The translations under genes were made by a program, and so were the position numbers. Source: Pontibacter lucknowensis (GTDB lineage Bacteria > Bacteroidota > Bacteroidia > Cytophagales > Hymenobacteraceae). Taken from it: a DNA stretch of 64,000 bases. The notes beneath the pieces were generated by a model. It made no database searches, had not been told where the DNA came from, and saw nothing but the letters and a program-made list of their open reading frames with translations. Shown one piece after another: positions 35,354-43,136 of this stretch. Position 1 is the stretch's first letter, and every line of letters starts with the position of its first letter. The stretch spans positions 102,797 through 166,796 of the forward strand of contig NZ_FTNM01000007.1 of assembly GCF_900156415.1 (NCBI RefSeq), in the 5' to 3' direction.

Positions 35354-35394
35354 TTAAGTATAGTTAATGCATACAAAAAGCTGACACACGCGTC

Positions 35395-36039
35395 ATGAAC
35401 ATACTTTTAATTGCCGCTTTATTTATAGTAGCATACCTGATCGGATCTATCTCTACCGCCGTTTGGATCGGCAAAGCTTACTACGGAATTGATATTCGCC
35501 AGCACGGTAGTGGTAACTCCGGAGCAACAAATACATTCCGGGTGCTGGGCAAAAAGCCGGGCACGATCGTGATGCTGATCGACATCTTTAAGGGATGGGT
35601 AGCTACTTCGCTGGCAGCTTTACTGGTGATATTCAACGCAGTGCCCGCCGAAGATCTGATTATCTATCAATTGGCAATGGGCGCACTGGCAGTAGTAGGA
35701 CATATCTTTCCGGTGTATGAGCGCTTTAAGGGCGGAAAAGGAGTGGCAACTTTGCTAGGTATGATGTTGGCCATACACCTGGAAGTGGCGCTGATGTGCA
35801 TGGTTATTTTTGTGATTGTACTCTTTACCTCCAGGTATGTATCACTGGGATCTATGATTGCGGCACTGGCATTCCCGATACTGCTGTTGCTGCCACGCTT
35901 TCATCCTGATAACCCGATCCTGATCATATTCGGATTTGTGGTATTTGCCGTGGTGGTTTTAACGCACCGTAAGAACATCAATCGCCTGATCAACGGCGAA
36001 GAAAGCAAAGCCAACATTAAGTTGGGGCTGCGAAAATAG
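35395..36039 (+). CDS. plsY: Glycerol-3-phosphate acyltransferase PlsY
   Basis: Membrane enzyme that transfers acyl from acyl-phosphate to glycerol 3-phosphate, first step of phospholipid synthesis; 214 residues with several membrane helices. Family motifs: GSISTAVWIGKAYYGIDIRQ, then HGSGNSGATNTFRVLGKKPG (acyl-phosphate site), GHIFPVYERFKGGKGVATLLG, and a C-terminal HRKNINRLINGEE. A small terminator follows. Confidence 0.94.
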   Translation: MNILLIAALFIVAYLIGSISTAVWIGKAYYGIDIRQHGSGNSGATNTFRVLGKKPGTIVMLIDIFKGWVATSLAALLVIFNAVPAEDLIIYQLAMGALAVVGHIFPVYERFKGGKGVATLLGMMLAIHLEVALMCMVIFVIVLFTSRYVSLGSMIAALAFPILLLLPRFHPDNPILIIFGFVVFAVVVLTHRKNINRLINGEESKANIKLGLRK

Positions 36040-36068
36040 GTATAGCAGTCCGCAGGGATAAGCATTCT

Positions 36069-36101
36069 AAAAGCCACTCTTTCCGAAGGGTGGCTTTTTT
36101 C
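36069..36101 (+). terminator. Terminator after plsY
   Basis: AAAAGCCAC pairs with GTGGCTTTT around a short interior loop, followed by T residues. Confidence 0.7.
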
Positions 36102-36132
36102 GTACCTTTAAGGCAGGACATTTATCTAGACT

Positions 36133-37494
36133 ATGAATCAATATATCACTGACAACAAAGACCGATTTATAAACGAACTGCTGGACATGCTGCGCATACC
36201 TTCTGTAAGCGCTGATCCGAAGTTCAAGCAAGATGTACTGCGCACAGCTGATTTTGTAGCCCTAAAGCTGCGCGAAGCTGGTGCTGATAAGGTAGAACTG
36301 TGCGAAACCGGCGGTTACCCGATTGTGTATGGCGAGAAAGTAGTAGACCCAAGCCTACCAACGGTGCTGGTATACGGCCACTATGATGTGCAGCCTGCCG
36401 ACCCTTACGAGCTGTGGCACTCGCCTCCGTTTGAGCCTGTAATCAAGGACGGTAAAATATACGCCCGCGGTGCCTGCGACGACAAAGGTCAGATGTACAT
36501 GCATGTAAAGGCATTTGAGGTGATGATGCAGAACAACGCCCTGGCCTGTAACGTGAAGTTCATGATCGAGGGTGAAGAAGAAGTGGGTTCTGCCAACCTG
36601 GCTACCTTCGTGAAAAACAACAAAGAGAAACTGGCAGCCGATGTGATCCTGATATCTGACACAGGTATGCTGGGCAACGACACGCCTTCTATTACAACTG
36701 GTTTGCGCGGCATGAGTTATGTGGAGGTAGAGGTAACTGGTCCGAACCGTGACCTGCACTCCGGCTTGTATGGCGGTGCGGTGGCGAACCCGATCAATAT
36801 CCTGTGCCAGATGATCGCGTCGATGCACGATGAGAATAATCACATCACCATACCTGGCTTCTATGACAATGTGGAGGAACTGAGCCAGGAGGAACGTGCC
36901 GAGATGGCCCGTGCTCCTTTTAGTCTCGATAAGTATAAGCAGGCGCTTGATCTGCCGGATGTGCATGGTGAGGAAGGCTATACCACCATGGAGCGCAACT
37001 CCATCCGTCCAACACTGGATGTAAATGGCATCTGGGGCGGCTACACCGGGGAAGGTGCTAAAACGGTTATACCTTCACAGGCCTTTGCCAAAATTTCGAT
37101 GCGCCTGGTGCCGAACCAAACGTCTGAAGAAATCACAGAGAAATTCAAAAAGCACTTTGAAAGCATTGCTCCTAAAAGTGTGAAAGTGATAGTTCGTCCG
37201 CACCACGGTGGTGAGCCAGTGGTGACGCCTACCGACTCGGTGGCTTACCAGGCAGCTGCTCGAGCTTACGAAGAAACCTTTGGAGTGAAGCCGGTGCCAG
37301 TACGCAGCGGTGGTTCCATTCCGATTGTGGCTATGTTCAAGTCTGAGCTTGGCCTGGATTCGGTTCTGATGGGGTTTGGTCTGGATACGGATGCGATTCA
37401 CTCACCAAACGAGCACTTCGGGGTATTCAACTTTATGAAAGGCATAGAGACGATCCCGCAGTTCTATAAATACTATGCAGAGATGAGCAAGTAA
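36133..37494 (+). CDS. M20 family dipeptidase
   Basis: Zinc metallopeptidase of 453 residues, cytosolic-type M20 dipeptidase. Zinc-binding motif VYGHYDVQPADPYELWHSPP (His and Asp) and catalytic/zinc residues in MIEGEEEVGSANLATF. The dimerisation/lid domain lies between about residues 205 and 330 (NRDLHSGLYGGAVANPINIL). The C-terminal zinc ligand is in the DTDAIHSPNEHFG region. Substrate is unknown, though dipeptides or N-acyl amino acids are typical. Confidence 0.92.
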   Translation: MNQYITDNKDRFINELLDMLRIPSVSADPKFKQDVLRTADFVALKLREAGADKVELCETGGYPIVYGEKVVDPSLPTVLVYGHYDVQPADPYELWHSPPFEPVIKDGKIYARGACDDKGQMYMHVKAFEVMMQNNALACNVKFMIEGEEEVGSANLATFVKNNKEKLAADVILISDTGMLGNDTPSITTGLRGMSYVEVEVTGPNRDLHSGLYGGAVANPINILCQMIASMHDENNHITIPGFYDNVEELSQEERAEMARAPFSLDKYKQALDLPDVHGEEGYTTMERNSIRPTLDVNGIWGGYTGEGAKTVIPSQAFAKISMRLVPNQTSEEITEKFKKHFESIAPKSVKVIVRPHHGGEPVVTPTDSVAYQAAARAYEETFGVKPVPVRSGGSIPIVAMFKSELGLDSVLMGFGLDTDAIHSPNEHFGVFNFMKGIETIPQFYKYYAEMSK

Positions 37495-37514
37495 GCATCT
37501 TCGCTAAATAAGAA

Positions 37515-37547
37515 CAGCCCTGCTACTTAACTGAAGTAGCAGGGCTG
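37515..37547. terminator. Shared terminator between dipeptidase and first tandem barrel gene
   Basis: CAGCCCTGCTACTT pairs perfectly with 37534-37547 around a 5-nt loop; it suits both converging genes. Confidence 0.85.
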
Positions 37548-37583
37548 CTTTGTTTTTAGGTATTGAGGTATAGCAAACCGACC

Positions 37584-38243
37584 TTACCAGTTGCCTGGCC
37601 GGCGTGAAGGCACCAAAAAGCCAATAGAGAGTTGCCACACAAGGTTGCGCTGGCTCAGGTCTGCTTTAGGAAATGGCCGCAGACTGGCTGTGTGGCGGAC
37701 ATTCAGGAAAAAACCACTCTCGAGCATCAAGCCGCCGCCTATAGCATAGCCGGCATCAAAGCTGTTAAAGCCATCACGGCTGAAATCTTCGCGCCCGAAT
37801 ACTACAGGAGGATCAATGGAAGGGTCGGTGCTGACAATGTTGACCTTGTTGCCGACGTTGAGCAGGTAGCCCATGTAAGGACCGGCTTCTACGAACAAAG
37901 CTGCTTTCTGCAACTTGATCATAAGTGGAAGCTCTATATAATCGAGCCGGAGGTCGCCGGTGAGGGCAGTCTCAGCAGCTGTGTTTAAGGTATAGTTGTC
38001 GTAGGTAAAGCCCTTGCGACTGAAGTGCAGTTCGGGTTGTACTGATAAGCGGGAGGCAAACTCGTAGGCGAACACAAAAGCGCCATGTATACCAGCCAGA
38101 TGGTTGATTTGGTCGGAAGGGGCATCGGAGCCAACTGCTTTAGAGAAGCCGCCTCCAGCCTTTACGCCGTAGCGGTAATACTGAGCCTGCACCGAAAGCG
38201 ATGTTACTAGAAACAGGCCTGTCAGGAGTATGATCTTTTTCAT
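37584..38243 (-). CDS. PorT-like outer membrane beta-barrel protein, tandem copy 1
   Basis: 219 residues. Signal peptide KKIILLTGLFLVTSLSVQAQ, then barrel strands with the shared layout of the three tandem genes: GVKAGGGFSKA at the start, LSVQPELHFSRKGF, LDYIELPLMIKLQKAALFVE and AGPYMGYLLNVG, DAGYAIGGGLMLESGFFLNV. It is the most downstream of the three copies. Length and aromatic C-terminus fit an eight-stranded barrel. Function unknown. Confidence 0.8.
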   Translation of the reverse strand: MKKIILLTGLFLVTSLSVQAQYYRYGVKAGGGFSKAVGSDAPSDQINHLAGIHGAFVFAYEFASRLSVQPELHFSRKGFTYDNYTLNTAAETALTGDLRLDYIELPLMIKLQKAALFVEAGPYMGYLLNVGNKVNIVSTDPSIDPPVVFGREDFSRDGFNSFDAGYAIGGGLMLESGFFLNVRHTASLRPFPKADLSQRNLVWQLSIGFLVPSRRPGNW

Positions 38244-38346
38244 AGTTTCGGGTATAGTAAAAAATTAGGTATAGAGCTGTTGTTAATAGTACTCCTGAGG
38301 GCGGCATTTAGTTAAGCCATAAGTATAGTAGGTATAGCCGGAAACA

Positions 38347-38385
38347 AAGAAAGCCGCCAGGTGCTCAGCACCCGGCGGCTTTCTT
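38347..38385 (-). terminator. Terminator after the second tandem barrel gene
   Basis: AAAGAAAGCCGCC-type arm pairs with its complement, with AGGTGC facing GCACCC around a TCA loop. Confidence 0.8.
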
Positions 38386-38399
38386 ATTGGGAAAGATGG

Positions 38400-39065
38400 T
38401 TAGCGATTAGTTGGAAGTGCAAAGCCTACTGTTACCATAAAGGTAGAGTGGCGGGCATTGGTCAGGTCGCCGTCAAAGTTAACATCTTCCTTCACGAAGT
38501 CGCTGAAGGCACCGTTGTAGCGCACGCCGAAGCTGATAGCATTGTTAGCAGAAGTGAAACCTATACCGGCTGCGTAGCCTACTTCAAACTCAGAAAGTCC
38601 TTCTTTGCTTTTCTCGTCCCGGTTAGTAGACTGCAGCGTACCGTTTATGTACGTTCTGGTTTCATTGTTCACGCTCAGCAGGTATGAAGCCTGCGGACCT
38701 GCTTCGAAGTATAGCGGGCCAGCCTTAATTCTGGCTAACACAGGAACATCCAGATAGTTGTAGTTTACCTTGCCTTCGCGTCTTCTGGTTTGACCGAGAA
38801 GGCTGAACTCAGAATCCTCATTCTTAAAGCCCTTCACAGAGTATAGCAACTCAGGCTGTATCGAGAAAAAGTTGTCGACAATGCCGAAGTTGGCCATGAT
38901 ACCTGCATGAAATCCGACTTTGTTGTTGAAGCGGTCTTCGTCACGCAGGTCGCCTGACAGGTTAGAGACATTCGCACCGCCTCGTATACCGAAGCTTGCG
39001 TTTTGTGCCTGGGCACTAAATGCAGTAGCTACTGCAAACACGAACATGAATAATAGCTTTTTCAT
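38400..39065 (-). CDS. PorT-like outer membrane beta-barrel protein, tandem copy 2
   Basis: 221 residues from the ATG at 39065, which starts directly with the signal peptide (KKLLFMFVFAVATAFSAQAQ). The frame extends upstream to 39101 but adds 12 odd residues. Shared strand pattern with copies 1 and 3: SFGIRGGANVSNLSGDLRDE, FFSIQPELLYSVKGF, VNYNYLDVPVLARIKAGPLY and FEAGPQASYLLSVNNE. Each of the three has its own terminator, so they are probably separate transcription units. Function unknown. Confidence 0.82.
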   Translation of the reverse strand: MKKLLFMFVFAVATAFSAQAQNASFGIRGGANVSNLSGDLRDEDRFNNKVGFHAGIMANFGIVDNFFSIQPELLYSVKGFKNEDSEFSLLGQTRRREGKVNYNYLDVPVLARIKAGPLYFEAGPQASYLLSVNNETRTYINGTLQSTNRDEKSKEGLSEFEVGYAAGIGFTSANNAISFGVRYNGAFSDFVKEDVNFDGDLTNARHSTFMVTVGFALPTNR

Positions 39066-39433
39066 AATTTGGAATTGGTTATTTTGGTATAATCTGAGCA
39101 ATATACGTGCAGAACAATATTATTATTGAGCAAGTGGAGGGGGTATTTTTGAGTAGAATGTCTCATCTATTTGAAAACCAGCTTAATAATTTTTTAGTTA
39201 TTGCACTCTTTTTCACTGCTTCTGCTTTCTCTTTCATTAGAACAGTTGCACTACACTCTAGTACAGCCGATCAGTCGGTTTGTTCCAAGATCTTGGTGAG
39301 AGTAGTGAATCTGTGAGTAGAGAGGAGGTGAAGCCGATATATAGCAGGAGGTACGCGGATGCCTCCTATAGAAGAAGCCCCGACGAAAACCGGGGCTTCA
39401 GTAATATAGTTTTATTTTGTACTAATAGCGCTT
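39066..39433. other. Intergenic region between barrel copies 2 and 3
   Basis: 368 bp, A/T-rich near 39102-39240. It carries the terminator of copy 3 (39374-39399). A plus-strand frame of 69 codons (39107-39316) looks random. Confidence 0.45.
39374..39399 (-). terminator. Terminator after the third tandem barrel gene
   Basis: GAAGCCCCG pairs with CGGGGCTTC around an 8-nt loop. Confidence 0.8.
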
Positions 39434-40018
39434 TTATCTGCCGCCAAACAGGTAGCCGAGCGTCAGCATGAATACGTCATTACGATAGTTGCCTATGTTT
39501 GTGTTGTCATAAAGCTTAGAAATATCGCCATTGTAACGAACGCCAATGCTTAAGCCTAGCGGAGTAGCCTGCAAACCAACACCGGCAGCATATCCAAAAC
39601 TAGTACGTTTGTAGTCATCTAAGTCTTCGGTAATAGTCGTGTTATTCAAATCCACTTCACCGCCTATCCTGAACGACACCTGCGGACCAGCTTCAAAGTA
39701 AAGCGGACCTGCATTTACACGGCCTAGCACCGGCACATCCAGGTAGTTGATTTTCCACTTCACATCATCCGCACTGGTTTCGGCACCCTTCATGGAATAA
39801 AGCACCTCTGGCTGTATTGAGAAAAAGTTGTCAACCGATACCGGGAAGTTAGCGGTCAGACCGGCATGGCCACCCCAGATGCGGTCAAGGTTATCGGCAT
39901 CAGATCCGCCAAAGCCAGCATAATTCACACCCGCCCTGATACCTAGTCGTGGGCCCTGTGCATGTGCCGCAACCACTGTGGTCATGGCTAAAACGAGCAT
40001 TAAAATTCTTTTCTTCAT
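39434..40018 (-). CDS. PorT-like outer membrane beta-barrel protein, tandem copy 3
   Basis: 194 residues. Signal peptide KKRILMLVLAMTTVVAAHAQ, then the layout shared with copy 2: LGIRAGVNYAGFGGSDADNL, VDNFFSIQPEVLYSMKGAET, INYLDVPVLGRVNAGPLYFE and AGPQVSFRIGGEV, ending in LTLGYLFGGR. The FSIQPE-LYS-KG, YLDVPVL-R and AGPLYFEAGPQ blocks are nearly the same as in copy 2, so they arose by duplication. The signal and barrel pattern are clear; function is unknown. Confidence 0.82.
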   Translation of the reverse strand: MKKRILMLVLAMTTVVAAHAQGPRLGIRAGVNYAGFGGSDADNLDRIWGGHAGLTANFPVSVDNFFSIQPEVLYSMKGAETSADDVKWKINYLDVPVLGRVNAGPLYFEAGPQVSFRIGGEVDLNNTTITEDLDDYKRTSFGYAAGVGLQATPLGLSIGVRYNGDISKLYDNTNIGNYRNDVFMLTLGYLFGGR

Positions 40019-40189
40019 AGTAGTAAATGGTTAGTAGGTTAAGTGTATTACAGTCAGGTGTTGTCTTCTTCGGTTTATGTTCCTGACGTCCCATATTACG
40101 CAGCCTCCCAAGAAAAGTCTAAAAAAGTTTTAGATTTCGCGTGGTATGCAGTGCAATTAAAAAAGTAAATTAAAAAGGTATTAAAAAGA

Positions 40190-40222
40190 AAAGTTCAACA
40201 CCTTTTTAGGATGCTGAACTTT
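40190..40222 (-). terminator. Terminator after the YifB gene
   Basis: AAAGTTCA (40190-40197) pairs with TGAACTTT (40215-40222) plus CA/TG inside; the minus-strand exit side is T-rich. Confidence 0.7.
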
Positions 40223-40262
40223 GTAAGTATTTAATATATAGATAGTTGAGTTTTGGGGTGCG

Positions 40263-41801
40263 TTAGCCTGCCCAACCGTCTCTGTCTAAGCTGCGGTACT
40301 GAATAGCTTCTGCTAAATGTTCAATTTTAATTTCTTCACTATCAGCCAGATCGGCGATGGTCCGACTCACTTTCAGGATGCGGTCGTAGGCGCGGGCCGA
40401 AAGTCCAAGACGTTCCATAGCGGTCTTTAGTAGCGTGCGTCCGGCGTCAGATATCTGACAGATCTCTTTCACCATTTGTGAAGGCATCATGGCGTTGGAG
40501 TGCATGTAGTCAAATTCATTGAAGCGCTCCCGCTGAATCTCTCTCGCACGAACTACCCGCTGTCGTATAGTCTCGCTGTCTTCCGACTTCCGGGTCGCAG
40601 TCATTTCATCAAAAGTCACAGGAGTTACCTCTACATGCAGGTCAATACGGTCGAGCAGTGGGCCGCTCACCTTGTTGAGATAGCGCTGCACCAGGCCTGG
40701 GGCGCAGACGCACTCTTTCTCGGGGTGGTTGTAAAATCCGCAGGGGCAGGGGTTCATGCTGGCAATGAGCATAAAGTTGGCCGGAAAATCGAGAGTGGTT
40801 TTGGCTCTGGATATTGTTACACGGCGCTCTTCGAGCGGCTGCCGCATCACCTCCAGGGCAGTACGCTTAAACTCTGGCAGCTCGTCGAGGAAAAGTACCC
40901 CGTTGTGAGCCAGGGAAATCTCACCGGGCTGAGGTATACCGCCGCCCCCCACCAGGGCTACATCGGATATGGTATGGTGTGGTGCCCGATACGGGCGTGT
41001 AGAAAGCAGGGAAGAAACTTCTCCCAACTTGCCTGCCACCGAATGTATTTTTGTTGTTTCGAGTGCCTCGTGCATCGACAGCGGTGGAAGGATAGAAGGC
41101 AGCCGCTTGGCCAGCATGGTTTTACCCGCTCCCGGAGGGCCGATCATAATGACATTGTGACCACCGGCGGCGGCGATCTCCAGCGCCCGCTTGATGTTCT
41201 CCTGCCCCTGCACATCCGAAAAATCGGCCGCGTACTGGTTAGCCGAATTCTGAAAAACATCGCGGGTATCTACTTTTACTGGTTGGATGTCTAACTCATC
41301 ATTCAGGAAGTCGATTGCCTCTTTGATATTCTCAACTCCGATCACATCCAGGTTATTCACAATCGCCGCTTCGCGGGCATTGCGGGCAGGCAGTATGATG
41401 CCTTTGAACCCTTCTTTGCGGGCTTGGATGGCAATAGGCAGTACACCTTTGATCGGACGGAGCGAACCGTCGAGTGACAATTCCCCCATGATCATGTATT
41501 GTGAAAGCTTATCAGCGGCCAGCTGTCCACCGGCAGCCAGCATACCCATCGCGATGGTGAGGTCATAGGCAGCACCTTCTTTCCGGATGTCGGCAGGTGC
41601 CATGTTAATGATGGTTTTCTGGCGTTTGAGCTTGTAGCCGTACTGAGCCAATGCTGATTCGATACGCTGTTCGCCTTCTTTAATGGCATTGTCGGGTAGG
41701 CCCACCAGGAAGTACTTTGCGCCGGCACTCACGCTCACTTCCACGGTTACGGTATAGGCGTTCACGCCTTGTACGGCGCTGCCAAACGTCTTGATAAGCA
41801 T
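40263..41801 (-). CDS. YifB/ComM family magnesium-chelatase-like AAA ATPase
   Basis: 512 residues. N-terminal Lon-protease-like domain (IKTFGSAVQGVNAYTVTVEV), then AAA+ core with Walker A IGPPGAGKTMLAKRLPSILP, Walker B LFLDELPEFKRTALEVMRQP, and SRAKTTLDFPANFMLIASMN (sensor). C-terminal Mg_chelatase domain (ISDAGRTLLKTAMERLGLSA). In Haemophilus and Vibrio the ortholog ComM drives branch migration during natural transformation; a competence role here is only inference. It is a separate minus-strand unit with its own terminator. Confidence 0.92.
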   Translation of the reverse strand: MLIKTFGSAVQGVNAYTVTVEVSVSAGAKYFLVGLPDNAIKEGEQRIESALAQYGYKLKRQKTIINMAPADIRKEGAAYDLTIAMGMLAAGGQLAADKLSQYMIMGELSLDGSLRPIKGVLPIAIQARKEGFKGIILPARNAREAAIVNNLDVIGVENIKEAIDFLNDELDIQPVKVDTRDVFQNSANQYAADFSDVQGQENIKRALEIAAAGGHNVIMIGPPGAGKTMLAKRLPSILPPLSMHEALETTKIHSVAGKLGEVSSLLSTRPYRAPHHTISDVALVGGGGIPQPGEISLAHNGVLFLDELPEFKRTALEVMRQPLEERRVTISRAKTTLDFPANFMLIASMNPCPCGFYNHPEKECVCAPGLVQRYLNKVSGPLLDRIDLHVEVTPVTFDEMTATRKSEDSETIRQRVVRAREIQRERFNEFDYMHSNAMMPSQMVKEICQISDAGRTLLKTAMERLGLSARAYDRILKVSRTIADLADSEEIKIEHLAEAIQYRSLDRDGWAG

Positions 41802-42012
41802 AGGGGTTAGATGTTGATCTATAAATGCGATTTTGATAATTCAGATTCGCAACATTGGCCACTGCCAATTGATTCCGAGTCGATGGGGTAAAAATACAAA
41901 ATGTAGTTTTACTGTTATCTGCAAACAGCAATCAACCGGCTATCAGATTGTATGAAACGCAAGTATAGCGCTCTTACTTTGGAGCATGCTTTATAAAGAG
42001 GGTACAAAACAA

Positions 42013-42058
42013 AGGGCACGTAGTTTCAGGTATAGCTATACCTGAAACTACGTGCCCT
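42013..42058 (-). terminator. 46-bp perfect palindrome, probable terminator after gmhA
   Basis: Every base from 42013 to 42058 pairs with its mirror (axis between 42035 and 42036). The centre is AGGTATAGCTATACCT, two facing copies of the iterated 7-mer. On the minus strand the exit side is T-rich (TTTGTTTTG), so it can serve as terminator of gmhA. Such a long loop-free palindrome is unusual. Confidence 0.7.
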
Positions 42059-42082
42059 GCGATGTCTTATACCTGTTACTAT

Positions 42083-42658
42083 TTAAGCACAGATTCTCTT
42101 TTCAATGAGAAGAATGAGAATATGAATGACTTTGATATGAATCTCTTGCACACGGTCGGCATAGCCCTGGTGTGGGACGCGCACTTCCACGTCGCAAAGG
42201 GCGGCTAGTTTGCCCCCGTCTTTGCCAGTAAGACCAACTACAGTCATGCCTTTAGCCTTGGCGGCTGCGGCGGCTTTCAGCACATTGGAAGAGTTACCAC
42301 TGGTGCTGATGGCGAGCAACACATCGCCGTTGTTACCTAAAGCTTCGATGTAGCGGGAAAAAACATGATCGTACCCATAGTCATTGCCCACGCAGCTCAT
42401 ATGACTCACGTCGGAGATAGAAATGGCAGGTATAGCCTGTCGGTTATTGCGGTAGCGTCCTGTCAGTTCTTCTGCAAAGTGCATGGCATCGCACATGGAG
42501 CCACCGTTGCCGCACGAAAGGATCTTACCACCTGCTGCTACAGCATCAGCCATGGCATTGGCCGCTTTTTCGATGGCGGCAATATTATTAGGGTCTGCAA
42601 CAAAGTTGTTGAGCGTCTGTTGTGCTTCCTGCAGCTCCTGAAGTATGATCTGGGTCAT
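42083..42658 (-). CDS. gmhA: D-sedoheptulose-7-phosphate isomerase
   Basis: First step of heptose synthesis for lipopolysaccharide core; 191 residues, SIS fold. Motifs: [20 protein letters not shown] (phosphate loop), [32 protein letters not shown], and [18 protein letters not shown], with C-terminal [18 protein letters not shown]. Only 8 bp separate it from the small membrane-protein gene upstream, and an MsbA-like exporter lies further upstream on the same strand, which fits an LPS operon. Confidence 0.9.
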   Translation of the reverse strand: MTQIILQELQEAQQTLNNFVADPNNIAAIEKAANAMADAVAAGGKILSCGNGGSMCDAMHFAEELTGRYRNNRQAIPAISISDVSHMSCVGNDYGYDHVFSRYIEALGNNGDVLLAISTSGNSSNVLKAAAAAKAKGMTVVGLTGKDGGKLAALCDVEVRVPHQGYADRVQEIHIKVIHILILLIEKRICA

Positions 42659-42666
42659 GTATTATA

Positions 42667-43008
42667 TTAGTTGCTCGCTACAGCCATCTCCATCCGGATA
42701 GACTCTTTGTAGCTGTTGCTTCTGTATGCTTGTTTGCGCTCATACAGATCGGCCTTCAGCTCGTTGATTTTTACCTGAGCCATGTGCCTGTCGTATTTGA
42801 GCGACGTAATGTAAAGTTTTCCAATTAACAACTTTACCAGCATTAATCCGGCGCCTACTGCTCCGAGTGCTTTGTAAAGGGTGAGCGCCTGCTCTTCAGT
42901 CGCAATCTCAAATATGGCTTTATGGTCTAGCAAGTCTGTTAGCAAAAGTGCTATAAACATAGCGTAGCAAAAAACGACCACATCAGAGAGTGTCTTAAGT
43001 TCTTTCAT
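42667..43008 (-). CDS. Small two-helix membrane protein in the LPS operon
   Basis: 113 residues, not recognised. Two hydrophobic segments (VVVFCYAMFIALLLTDLL, residues about 9-26; ALGAVGAGLMLVKLLIGKLY, about 49-68), then a charged helical tail (MAQVKINELKADLYERKQAY). It lies 8 bp before gmhA and 128 bp after the MsbA-like gene on the same strand, so a role in lipid A or LPS export or assembly is a reasonable guess from position only. Confidence 0.6.
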   Translation of the reverse strand: MKELKTLSDVVVFCYAMFIALLLTDLLDHKAIFEIATEEQALTLYKALGAVGAGLMLVKLLIGKLYITSLKYDRHMAQVKINELKADLYERKQAYRSNSYKESIRMEMAVASN

Positions 43009-43136
43009 GCTTCAAGGTTGGATTTTGGTGCAAAACTGTATCGGGCTAAGCTATAAAAAAATATGAATATACCGAAACGTTAACACTAAAATTTAATTTA
43101 AAGCAATGGTTGGTAACACAAAAGCACTAAGTGCTG

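Noticed and set aside
39107..39316. A 69-codon plus-strand frame between two barrel genes.
   Set aside because: A/T-rich, no family features and no start context, between two terminator-bounded genes.
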